Below, piece by piece: positions 23,441 through 31,143 of a stretch of DNA of 34,866 bases. The position numbers were made by a program, and so were the translations under genes. Below the pieces are notes generated by a model. It did no database searches and had not been told where the DNA came from. It was given only the letters and a program-made list of their open reading frames with translations. Each line of letters opens with the position of its first letter. Position 1 is the stretch's first letter. This DNA comes from an uncultured Chitinophagaceae bacterium (GTDB lineage Bacteria; Bacteroidota; Bacteroidia; Chitinophagales; Chitinophagaceae): assembly GCA_903904335.1 (NCBI GenBank), contig CAIVCF010000009.1, positions 1-34,866 on the forward strand, in the 5' to 3' direction.

Positions 23441-24352
23441 ATGGATAAATGTCTGAAATTTTTTCTTTTAATAAGTGTATTCTCCTGGTACTTACCCGTT
23501 TTTTCGCAGAATGTTGACGGGCACTGGTTCGGCACAGGCAAAATAGCTGCATATGGTAACCACGACGAATATCTTACCGAATTGGTGTTAAGGCAAACCG
23601 GTAAAAAGATTAGTGGGGAACTGAATTACTATTTTAAAGATGGCTATTTTATTACGCCGATTACAGGTACTTACTATGCCGAAAAGAGGCAACTATTGCT
23701 AAAAGACTTTGAATTGATCCATCCGGCCGCAGCCACTGCCAGAAATGGATTTACAACAATCATGAATGGAGAATTTTTATTAAGGGTTTCCAGAACTGAA
23801 TCTATTTTATCGGGGACTTTAAAAAGCGATCCGGCACATCGCTATACAACCCCTGCTATCAATTTCTTATTAACCAGAACATCCGATACTATTCCTGCCA
23901 TATTAGAAATAGTAAGTGATCTGATCATTGATTCAGTAAACCTCAACCCGGCAATTGCCATTGCTGCAGCACCGCTGTATAAAGCGATTACAAAAGACAG
24001 CATCCGTTCTAAATCAATTGCAAGAGAACTTACTGTAAACTCTTCACTGATCAAATTGGAATTCTACGATAGCGGAGAAATAGATTATGACAGTATTTCA
24101 GTATTTATGAATAATAAAATGATACTGCCCAAATCAATGCTTAATTATGATGCACTAAAATTAACGATACATCTTGATGAGAGCCGTGATTACACAGATA
24201 TCAGCATGTTTGCCAATAATGTAGGTTTGGTTCCTCCTAACAGTGCTGTATTGATCTTATATGATGGAGATAAGCGCTACGAAATTGAAATGAATAGCGA
24301 CTTTAAACAATCTGCAACTATCCGTTTGAGAAAAAATAAGACTAGTAACTGA
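23441..24352 (+). CDS. secreted protein with N-terminal lipocalin-like and C-terminal beta domain
   Basis: 303 residues. A signal peptide (KCLKFFLLISVFSWYLPVFS, cut near residue 22) precedes the mature protein. The first half, VDGHWFGTGKI to about residue 140, reads like a beta-barrel: repeated strands such as LTELVLRQTGKKISGELNYY and TYYAEKRQLLLKDFEL. The last 100 residues, from KLEFYDSGEIDYDSISVFMN through LTIHLDESRDYTDISMFANN and VPPNSAVLILYDGDKRYEI to ATIRLRK, match a C-terminal beta module I recall from many secreted Bacteroidota proteins of unknown role. Probably periplasmic or outer-membrane associated. It overlaps the convergent SRPBCC gene by 11 bases. Confidence 0.75.
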   Translation: MDKCLKFFLLISVFSWYLPVFSQNVDGHWFGTGKIAAYGNHDEYLTELVLRQTGKKISGELNYYFKDGYFITPITGTYYAEKRQLLLKDFELIHPAAATARNGFTTIMNGEFLLRVSRTESILSGTLKSDPAHRYTTPAINFLLTRTSDTIPAILEIVSDLIIDSVNLNPAIAIAAAPLYKAITKDSIRSKSIARELTVNSSLIKLEFYDSGEIDYDSISVFMNNKMILPKSMLNYDALKLTIHLDESRDYTDISMFANNVGLVPPNSAVLILYDGDKRYEIEMNSDFKQSATIRLRKNKTSN

Positions 24353-24815
24353 TCAGTTCTGCATTTAGTTTTTTGGCAAGTCCTTCTGCACCCCATCGCA
24401 TCACGATATTGTGATTATAATTAAATGCAGGTTTTAATAAAAAGGAAAATGTATTCATCCAAGCTTTATTGGTCAGCACTTTCCAATCATATTGCACAAA
24501 AGTGATACCGTTCTTTTCACCAAAATACCAGGTTCCTGTTCCTTCCAGTTCACCAAATGCATCACCGCTCAGCATTTTGAATTGTTCTTTCTTTTTGAGT
24601 TTCATTTTAAATGCCAACGTATATGGCAAGCGGCTCTTCCAAACATATTCTTTTACGCTATTGATGCCTTCTGCATCTCCATTTGAGATTTCATTCACTT
24701 CCATAACCCCTTTCCACCAATTGGGCCATTGTTCAGAATCATAGATCGCATTCCAAACATGTTCAAGCGGGGCCTTGATCTTCCAGCGAGTAATAAAATT
24801 GTAATGAACTGCCAT
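24342..24815 (-). CDS. SRPBCC / polyketide-cyclase-like ligand-binding protein
   Basis: 157 residues with the START-like helix-grip fold: YNFITRWKIKAPLEHVWNAIYDSEQWPNWWKG (about 4-35) is the typical first strand, short helices and 'W--WW' motif; then VWKSRLPYTLAFKMKLKKKEQF, GELEGTGTWYFGEKNGITFVQYDWKV strands and a long C-terminal helix with RWGAEGLAKKLNAEL. The family binds hydrophobic ligands; the ligand here is unknown. It lies 62 bases downstream of parC on the same strand and may be read from that operon. Confidence 0.85.
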   Translation of the reverse strand: MAVHYNFITRWKIKAPLEHVWNAIYDSEQWPNWWKGVMEVNEISNGDAEGINSVKEYVWKSRLPYTLAFKMKLKKKEQFKMLSGDAFGELEGTGTWYFGEKNGITFVQYDWKVLTNKAWMNTFSFLLKPAFNYNHNIVMRWGAEGLAKKLNAELISY

Positions 24816-24877
24816 TGGATGTATTTTCTACTACCTACGATAAAAAAAGACTTTTGGTTGCTGTCGGAATGATCTTT

Positions 24878-27394
24878 TTATTCAAACAATTCCGGCTGTG
24901 CATTTTCATCTTTTGGTTTGGTCTCCCATTCCATTTCAATGGTCTTGCTGTAATCCATCAATTTGGCTCCCACAGCTTTCCATCCCATTATTTCCACCAT
25001 TTTGGCTATTTTGAATTTAGCTTTCCGAACCTGAGAACCACGACCTGTTTGTACTCCCAGTATCGGCTCTTCTTCTGTTGTAACAGCTTCTAAGTTATTG
25101 CCTTCTCCTTCTTTGATAAAGAGGAATTTATTATTGAGTGTCGTTGTTTCAATCTTGAATCGCTTCACATTGAATTGCTGTTTATCATTATCCTTATAAA
25201 CTGCTGTGATTATTTTTTCAGGATTGAATTTTTCGATCAATAATATCTTATCTGCTTCGAATCTTTGTGTTTCTTCTGTGTTGGTGAGTTCATAATTACC
25301 ATCGTCATAAACCACCAGTAGATTTTCATCTTCAAATGTTCCCAGATATTCGCCCTTCCCTTCTGTATTTAACCTGCCGAATTTATTATCGAACCACAAC
25401 TTTCTTCCTGCCAGCGTACTTCTGCCAGCCTCTTTGAATCTTACTGTTTTGATCGGATATTTTGTAACAATATTACCTTGACTATTCCTTCCCTTGATCT
25501 CCAGTTCTTCAAAATAATATTCCAGTTCTTTGATCCTTGCAGAACAATTGGGACTCAATACGATCTTTACTACTTCCGCTTCCCCATTTGGATTGGCTGT
25601 AAAATAATGAACACGGCTTTTATCAGTTCCTTTTGTGAGATCATATTCTTTATCTCTTGTTACACCAGTTACATTGAATCGTTTTCCATAACTCACACCA
25701 CTTGTCCCATCAGCATAGATCATGTTGTATGTTGTACGTTCATCGCTTTTACGGAAGATGGCAACATGCAAAATATCTTTCCCGATAAATGTTTTGTCCT
25801 CCACTTTCACTACTTTCATCATCCCCCGTTTGGTGAAAGCAATAATATCATCCATATCAGAACACTCAAACAACAATTCATCTTTCTTCAAGCTGGTTCC
25901 GATGAAACCTTCCTCCCTGTTAACATACAACTTCGTATTTGCAATAGCGATCTGCTGAACTTTAATCGTATCAAATTGCCTGATCTCAGTTTTTCTTTCT
26001 CTTCCCTTACCATATTTCTTCAACAGGTTTTCAAAATAAGCAACCGCGAAATCTGTCAGGTGTTCCAGATCGTAGTTCACCTGTTTGATATCTGCTTCAA
26101 TGGATTTGATCTGTTCATTCAACTCATCAATATCCAGTTTGTAAATCCTTCTAACCGGTTTTTCCGTCAACTTCAATACATCTTCTCTTGCAATATCTCT
26201 TTTGAATAATTTACGGAAAGGCTTGAACGCATCTTCAATGGCCTGCAATACCTTATCCCAGGTATCATGCTTCTTCTCTAATTCCTTATATATCTTTTCT
26301 TCAAAGAATATTTTTTCCAATGAAGTATAATGCCATTTATCTTCCAGTTCACCCAACTTGATCTCCAGTTCACGTTTCAACAGATATTTTGTTTTTTCAA
26401 CACTGGTTCTCAATAATTCAGTGGCCGTAACAAAACGCGGTCTGTTATCATCAATGATACAGGCATTGGGTGAAATGCTGATCTCACAATCTGTAAAAGC
26501 GTACAATGCATCGATGGTGATATCAGGAGAGATCCCGGGAGCAAGGTCAACCTGTATCTCAATATTGGCACCGGTGAATTCAGTTAATTTTTTGATCTTG
26601 ATCTTTCCGTTATCATTTGCCTTAGTGATACTTTCACATAACTGTGATACTGTTACCCCATAAGGCACATCACGTATGATCAATGATTTTTTATCTAGTT
26701 CTTCTATGCGACAACGCACTTTGATCTTTCCGCCACGTTCCCCATCATTATAATTGGTGGTATCCACCATCCCGCCTGTCTGAAAATCAGGGTACAATTC
26801 AAACTTTCTTCCTTTCAAACATTTGATGGAAGCATCAATGATCTCACAAAAGTTATGCGGCAGTATTTTAGTAGACAGACCCACTGCAATCCCATCGGCA
26901 CCCTGAGCTAATAATAATGGGAACTTCATGGGCAATACAACAGGTTCATTTTTTCTTCCGTCATAACTCAATTGCCAGTTGGTGGTCTTTGCGTTGAAAG
27001 CCACTTCCAAAGCAAACTTTGATAAGCGTGCTTCAATATAACGTGGCGCGGCAGCTTCATCACCTGTTCGCGAATCGCCCCAGTTACCTTGTGTATCAAT
27101 TAACAAATCTTTTTGCCCAAGATTAACCAATGCGTCCCCAATACTTGCATCGCCATGCGGATGGTATTGCATGGATTGTCCGATAATATTCGCCACTTTA
27201 TTGTAACGACCATCATCCATTTCTTTCATGGCGTGCAAAATGCGTCTTTGTACGGGCTTCAGACCATCTTCAACAGCAGGAACCGCACGTTCTAAAATAA
27301 CATATGACGCATATTCCAGGAACCAGTTTTTATACTGACCCTGCACACCGCTTTCATTTTCGTAAACCTTATTATCGATCTTTTCTTTCGCCAC
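24878..27394 (-). CDS. parC: DNA topoisomerase IV subunit A
   Basis: Breakage-reunion subunit of topoisomerase IV, which decatenates daughter chromosomes. 838 residues. The catalytic tyrosine is Tyr 119 in AAAPRYIEARLS. VPAVEDGLKPVQRRILHAM (about 38-56) is the subunit A signature. The quinolone-determining region reads YHPHGDASIGDALV (77-90), with Ala at the position of E. coli ParC Ser 80 and Asp at that of Glu 84; as I recall this is usual for Bacteroidota ParC. A coiled-coil follows near 380-470, and the C-terminal beta-pinwheel is shorter than in GyrA and lacks a GyrA box, ending with an acidic tail. The order parE, DUF1835 gene, parC supports ParC rather than GyrA. Confidence 0.94.
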   Translation of the reverse strand: MAKEKIDNKVYENESGVQGQYKNWFLEYASYVILERAVPAVEDGLKPVQRRILHAMKEMDDGRYNKVANIIGQSMQYHPHGDASIGDALVNLGQKDLLIDTQGNWGDSRTGDEAAAPRYIEARLSKFALEVAFNAKTTNWQLSYDGRKNEPVVLPMKFPLLLAQGADGIAVGLSTKILPHNFCEIIDASIKCLKGRKFELYPDFQTGGMVDTTNYNDGERGGKIKVRCRIEELDKKSLIIRDVPYGVTVSQLCESITKANDNGKIKIKKLTEFTGANIEIQVDLAPGISPDITIDALYAFTDCEISISPNACIIDDNRPRFVTATELLRTSVEKTKYLLKRELEIKLGELEDKWHYTSLEKIFFEEKIYKELEKKHDTWDKVLQAIEDAFKPFRKLFKRDIAREDVLKLTEKPVRRIYKLDIDELNEQIKSIEADIKQVNYDLEHLTDFAVAYFENLLKKYGKGRERKTEIRQFDTIKVQQIAIANTKLYVNREEGFIGTSLKKDELLFECSDMDDIIAFTKRGMMKVVKVEDKTFIGKDILHVAIFRKSDERTTYNMIYADGTSGVSYGKRFNVTGVTRDKEYDLTKGTDKSRVHYFTANPNGEAEVVKIVLSPNCSARIKELEYYFEELEIKGRNSQGNIVTKYPIKTVRFKEAGRSTLAGRKLWFDNKFGRLNTEGKGEYLGTFEDENLLVVYDDGNYELTNTEETQRFEADKILLIEKFNPEKIITAVYKDNDKQQFNVKRFKIETTTLNNKFLFIKEGEGNNLEAVTTEEEPILGVQTGRGSQVRKAKFKIAKMVEIMGWKAVGAKLMDYSKTIEMEWETKPKDENAQPELFE

Positions 27395-27425
27395 TTTCTA
27401 TTATTATTTTGTTATAGCTTTTTTA

Positions 27426-27507
27426 TTTCACACAAAGTTCACCAAGGATACAAAGCAAACAACGATCCTTCTTTGTTACTTAGCAACCTTTGTTTCTTTG
27501 TGTGAAA
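27426..27507. repeat. inverted repeat between DUF1835 gene and parC, CACAAAG family
   Basis: TTTCACACAAAG at 27426-27437 and CTTTGTGTGAAA at 27496-27507 are perfect 12-base inverted ends. Inside, ACAAAG-type words recur on both arms in both orientations (ATACAAAG, AACAAAGG, TAACAAAG). It fills most of the gap upstream of parC. Confidence 0.8.
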
Positions 27508-27520
27508 CTATCACTAAGTT

Positions 27521-28369
27521 TTAAGCCCCTCCTTCGGAGGGGTTTGGGGAGGCCTTTATCTCCACCTCTTTCCACCCTTTACTCCAATCACCCTGCATTT
27601 CCAATTTTCCTTCTTCAATTAATTTTTTAATTCGCCAAACCAAGAACACATCTCCTGTTTGAATTTTTATTTTAGAAAAAATAGTGTGCAATATTTTTGT
27701 CATTTTCTGAAATTCAGTTGTTACGGCAGTTTGCACATCTTTATCATAAAAAGATTCTTCTTTGTTAGCGATCTTTTTACCGCCTTCTAAAATTCTTACT
27801 GCTGCATTCTCATTGCATAATTTTTTCCATTCATCGGGATCGAGTTCAAATTCACTCAAAGTAATTTGCCTCGCTAATTTTTTAGCCTTTAAAAATTCTT
27901 TAGGCTGTATCTCACTTAAATGTGTAGGATAAAAAATATTCCCCTTATCATTGATGAAAGGTAGATTGTTTAAATACAGCACCTGAATCCTTCCCTGCTG
28001 TTCTTTCAACTGACTCATCAGCCAGTAATATCCGCAAACATCATGTTGGTTTTGTCCCATCCATATCCAGACTTCTTCTTTTTTGTCACCCTGAACTTCG
28101 TCGAAAGGTTCATCCAAAGTCTTTATCAGATTATGCACTGCTAATTTATCATCCACTATATTCAACTGTTCTTCATATGGTGAATGTTGCAATAATTCTT
28201 TCCACCAATCACGGCGTTGCTGATATCCGTATTCATCATAGATATCAAGGATGGGACCCACAGCATAATCATCTTTTATTTCAATGATATCGCCTTTCAA
28301 ACTTTCGTCTAATTCAAAAGCTTTACTAAGTGCTTCTATGTTTGCTGTTTCAAATACGATATGTATCAT
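27521..28369 (-). CDS. DUF1835-domain protein in the topoisomerase IV operon
   Basis: 282 residues. The N-terminus, MIHIVFETANIEALSKAF with IKDDYAVGPILDIYDEYGYQQRRDWW (about 32-57), is the DUF1835 signature, and IWMGQNQHDVCGYYWLMSQLK (about 102-122) is its second block. The C-terminal part (EFELDPDEWKKLCNENAAVRI, KIQTGDVFLVWRIKKLIEEGKL) fits the DUF3658-type helical domain often fused to DUF1835. Function unknown. Its place between parE and parC suggests co-expression with topoisomerase IV, though not necessarily a shared job. The last nine residues, SPNPSEGGA with its preceding Ala, are encoded by a CCCCTCCttcGGAGGGG repeat and are probably not part of the fold. Confidence 0.85.
   Translation of the reverse strand: MIHIVFETANIEALSKAFELDESLKGDIIEIKDDYAVGPILDIYDEYGYQQRRDWWKELLQHSPYEEQLNIVDDKLAVHNLIKTLDEPFDEVQGDKKEEVWIWMGQNQHDVCGYYWLMSQLKEQQGRIQVLYLNNLPFINDKGNIFYPTHLSEIQPKEFLKAKKLARQITLSEFELDPDEWKKLCNENAAVRILEGGKKIANKEESFYDKDVQTAVTTEFQKMTKILHTIFSKIKIQTGDVFLVWRIKKLIEEGKLEMQGDWSKGWKEVEIKASPNPSEGGA
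27526..27542. repeat. CCCCTCC-ttc-GGAGGGG hairpin encoding a protein tail
   Basis: A perfect seven-pair hairpin with a TTC loop, followed by TTTGGGGAGG. It begins just after the stop codon TTA (minus-strand TAA, 27521-27523) and encodes the PNPSEGG end of the DUF1835 protein. I recall the same peptide tail on unrelated Bacteroidota proteins, which marks it as a mobile repeat rather than a domain. Confidence 0.8.
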
Positions 28370-28377
28370 ACCCTGAT

Positions 28378-28440
28378 TCCCCTAAAGGGATTATTTTTTT
28401 TCGTTAATAAATTTCCCATCTCCCCTTTAGGGGTTGGGGG
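28378..28440. repeat. pair of CCCCTAAAGGGG-type elements after parE
   Basis: TCCCCTAAAGGGA at 28378-28390 and CCCCTTTAGGGGTTGGGGG at 28422-28440 fill both ends of the 71-base gap between parE and the DUF1835 gene. The second one carries the same 14-base core as 9189-9202 in the other orientation and touches the parE stop codon. Confidence 0.75.
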
Positions 28441-30327
28441 TTAATTCGTTTCAATCAAATCCAATTCAAATCTCAAATTATCAATAATAAAATCCTGGCG
28501 CTGGGGAGTATTCTTGCCCATATAATATTCCAGCAATTGCTGTATATGGTCTCCTTCCGCCAAATGCACCAATTGTGTCCGCATATAATCTCCAATGAAT
28601 TTTCCAAATTCATCCGGACTGATCTCGCCCAATCCTTTGAACCTGGTGATCTCCGGTTTGCTGCCTAATTTTTTAACTGCTTCCTGCTTTTCTGTTTCAT
28701 CATAACAATAGATCGTCTCCTGCTTATTTCTTACACGGAACAAGGGTGTTTCTAAAATATATACATGCCCTTTTTTAACCAGATCGGGAAAGAATTGCAA
28801 AAAGAATGTCATCAACAATAATCGGATATGCATACCATCCACATCCGCATCTGTGGCAATCACTACATTATTATAACGCAAGCCTTCCAATCCTTCTTCA
28901 ATATTCAATGCATGTTGCAATAAATTGAATTCCTCATTTTCATACACCACTTTTTTTGTAAGGCCATAAGAATTCAAAGGCTTACCACGCAAACTGAAAA
29001 CAGATTGTGTATCTACATTGCGGGATTTGGTAATAGAACCACTGGCACTGTCACCTTCTGTAATAAAAATGGTCGACTTATTTTGCAGTTCAATGAACTC
29101 AGCTTTATTCTTGGTGGGCGGCTCATCATTCAAATGCACACGGCAATCCCTTAATTTTTTATTGTGCAGGTTCGCTTTCTTGGCCCTTTCATTGGCTAAT
29201 TTTTTTATCCCTGCCAATTCCTTCCTTTCTCTTTCGTTCTGCTCGATCCTTTTCTTTAGCGCTTCTGCAACTGTTGCATTACGATGTAAAAAATTATCCA
29301 GCTCTTTCAATAAAAATTCTTCAATGAACTTTTTCATGGAAGGACCACCTTCAAAAACATATTGTGAACCCAGTTTTGTTTTGGTCTGACTTTCAAATAC
29401 CGGCTCCTGCACCCTTACAGAAACAGCAGCGACGATACTGGTACGTATATCCGATGCATCATAATCTTTCTTATAAAAATCACGGATCACTTTTACATAT
29501 GCTTCCCTGAATGCCTGCTGATGCGTTCCTCCCTGAGTGGTGTACTGACCATTCACAAAAGAAAAAATATCTTCCCCATAATCATTGTTATGTGAAAGAG
29601 CCACTTCAATATCTTCTCCTTTTAAATGAATAATGGGGTAACGTAATTCATCCGGATTCGTTTTATGCTGCAAGAGATCCAGTAACCCATTCTTGCTGAC
29701 ATATCTTTTGTTATTAAAATTAATAACGAGTCCTGCATTCAAATAACAATAGTTCCACAACTGGGCATCGATATATTCATTGCGGTAATGATAGGTTCGG
29801 AAAACATTTTCATCAGGGATAAATGTTACCAGTGTACCATTTTCCTCAGTCGTTTTTTCTTCTTTATATTCTTTGATCAAAGCACCGCGTTCAAACTCAG
29901 CTGTTTTTTGTTTGCCTTCCCTGAATGCCGTTACTTTAAAATAACTGCTCAATGCATTCACGGCTTTGGTACCCACTCCGTTCAAACCAACGCTTTTTTG
30001 AAAAGCACGGCTGTCATATTTTGCACCGGTATTGATCTTACTCACCACATCCACCACTTTTCCCAAAGGAATACCACGGCCGTAATCCCTGATATAGACT
30101 GTCTTCCCTTCCACAGTTATATCCACATGCTTCCCGTAACCCATCGTATGCTCATCGATACAATTATCGATCACTTCCTTCATCAACACATATATCCCAT
30201 CATCCGGTGCACTGCCATCTCCCAGTTTACCAATATACATGCCGGGCCTTAAACGAATATGTTCTTTCCAGTCAAGGCTCCTGATATCGTCTTCGGTATA
30301 ATTCGTCTGTGCTTTTAATTCGGCCAT
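28441..30327 (-). CDS. parE: DNA topoisomerase IV subunit B
   Basis: ATPase subunit of topoisomerase IV. 628 residues, the ParE length and shorter than Gyr[10 protein letters not shown] (25-33) and the GHKL motifs EVIDNCIDE (51-59), DYGRGIP (81-87) and [14 protein letters not shown] (114-127) bind ATP; QTKTKLG (about 314-320) provides the hinge lysine. The Toprim domain has ITEGDSASG (422-430) with catalytic Glu 424 and DADVDGMHI further on, then the [11 protein letters not shown] and RFKGLGE motifs. It is the first gene of a minus-strand operon with the DUF1835 gene and parC. Confidence 0.95.
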   Translation of the reverse strand: MAELKAQTNYTEDDIRSLDWKEHIRLRPGMYIGKLGDGSAPDDGIYVLMKEVIDNCIDEHTMGYGKHVDITVEGKTVYIRDYGRGIPLGKVVDVVSKINTGAKYDSRAFQKSVGLNGVGTKAVNALSSYFKVTAFREGKQKTAEFERGALIKEYKEEKTTEENGTLVTFIPDENVFRTYHYRNEYIDAQLWNYCYLNAGLVINFNNKRYVSKNGLLDLLQHKTNPDELRYPIIHLKGEDIEVALSHNNDYGEDIFSFVNGQYTTQGGTHQQAFREAYVKVIRDFYKKDYDASDIRTSIVAAVSVRVQEPVFESQTKTKLGSQYVFEGGPSMKKFIEEFLLKELDNFLHRNATVAEALKKRIEQNERERKELAGIKKLANERAKKANLHNKKLRDCRVHLNDEPPTKNKAEFIELQNKSTIFITEGDSASGSITKSRNVDTQSVFSLRGKPLNSYGLTKKVVYENEEFNLLQHALNIEEGLEGLRYNNVVIATDADVDGMHIRLLLMTFFLQFFPDLVKKGHVYILETPLFRVRNKQETIYCYDETEKQEAVKKLGSKPEITRFKGLGEISPDEFGKFIGDYMRTQLVHLAEGDHIQQLLEYYMGKNTPQRQDFIIDNLRFELDLIETN

Positions 30328-30356
30328 AATTCAATTAATCGTTATTTTAATTTTGT

Positions 30357-30453
30357 CTGAACAGGGATTTGGGAGAATTTTAAAGATTAAAACGATTATA
30401 ATAACATTCTCAAATCCACATAATCCATCAAATCTGTCAAAATCCAGGTTCAG
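30357..30453. repeat. long degenerate palindrome upstream of parE, CTGAAC...GGATT family
   Basis: CTGAACAGGGATTTGGGAG at 30357 is answered by the reverse complement of the segment ending at 30453 (CTGAACCTGGATTTTGACAG). The similarity continues inward as loose GATTA/GATTT words. It occupies the divergent gap between parE and the YkgJ gene. Confidence 0.65.
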
Positions 30454-30571
30454 AAATTTACCCCAACCCGCAAATCTAACTACCTGAATCAGCTAAACAT
30501 TTTTCTTTTTTCTACAAATCCATCCACAATGTGGATAAAAGATCTGCAGAAATATTTTTGGGACATTATGC

Positions 30572-30579
30572 TACATTTG
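30572..30579 (+). promoter_or_regulatory. -7 box upstream of the YkgJ gene
   Basis: TACATTTG matches TAnnTTTG. Transcription would start near 30586, only a few bases before the ATT at 30590, favouring a leaderless message. No convincing -33 TTTG is at the right distance. Confidence 0.5.
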
Positions 30580-30589
30580 TAAAATCCCC

Positions 30590-31105
30590 ATTAATCCACC
30601 ATATTTAGAAACAGATCTTGCCGCAATTGAGGCGATCGTCACCCTGAAAGCAAGTGAGAACGACGGTTTTTGCTCATTTCTCAAAATGCAGGATCCTAAT
30701 GCTATTGACCTACTTGTTCAGCAAATAAATGAAGCTGTTACCGCGCAAATTGACTGTACCCAATGCGGAAATTGCTGCAAAACTTTAATGATCAACATTT
30801 CGGAAACAGAAGCAAATACAATTGCAAAGCATTTAGACATTACCAGAACTGACTTTGACAACCAATATGTTGAAAAAGGAAGTAACGGCATGATGATCAT
30901 GAATAAAATGCCCTGCCATTTTTTAAACGAAAATCAATGTACTGTTTACGAACATCGTTTCAGCGGCTGCAGAGAATTTCCGGCCCTGCACTTACCTAAT
31001 TTTACGGGACGGCTGTTTACAACTTTTATGCATTACGAGCGCTGTCCTATCATTTTTAATGTTACAGAACAATTAAAAAAAGAATTGAGCTATATAAAAG
31101 AATAA
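30590..31105 (+). CDS. YkgJ-family Fe/Zn cysteine-cluster protein, start probably ATT
   Basis: The first ATG (30686) gives 139 residues, but homology-like sequence reads upstream in the same frame: 'YLETDLAAIEAI...ENDGFCSFLK' then MQDPNAIDLLVQQINEAV. Relatives I recall begin with just such a segment ending F--FLK. No ATG, GTG or TTG exists in frame back to a TAA at 30536, so ATT at 30590 (171 residues) is the best guess. The cluster motif is CTQCGNCC in the middle, followed by CHFL, QCTVYEHRFSGCREFP and ERCP, eight cysteines in the YkgJ/UPF0153 pattern expected to bind zinc or Fe-S. Cytosolic, function unknown. It is followed by a DUF1343 gene after 38 bases. Confidence 0.8.
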   Translation: MNPPYLETDLAAIEAIVTLKASENDGFCSFLKMQDPNAIDLLVQQINEAVTAQIDCTQCGNCCKTLMINISETEANTIAKHLDITRTDFDNQYVEKGSNGMMIMNKMPCHFLNENQCTVYEHRFSGCREFPALHLPNFTGRLFTTFMHYERCPIIFNVTEQLKKELSYIKE

Positions 31106-31143
31106 TTTGCTGTTCGTAATTGACCATTCCTTATTCCCTAAAT

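Noticed and set aside
25478-26209. 243-codon open frame opposite parC
   Set aside because: It is a shadow of the ParC coding sequence with His/Phe/Ile-rich composition and no recognisable motif.
24878-27394. GyrA instead of ParC
   Set aside because: No GyrA box is seen in the short C-terminal part and the gene lies with a ParE-length subunit B gene.
29788-30252. 154-codon open frame opposite parE
   Set aside because: Antisense shadow of the GHKL domain; composition unlike real proteins.
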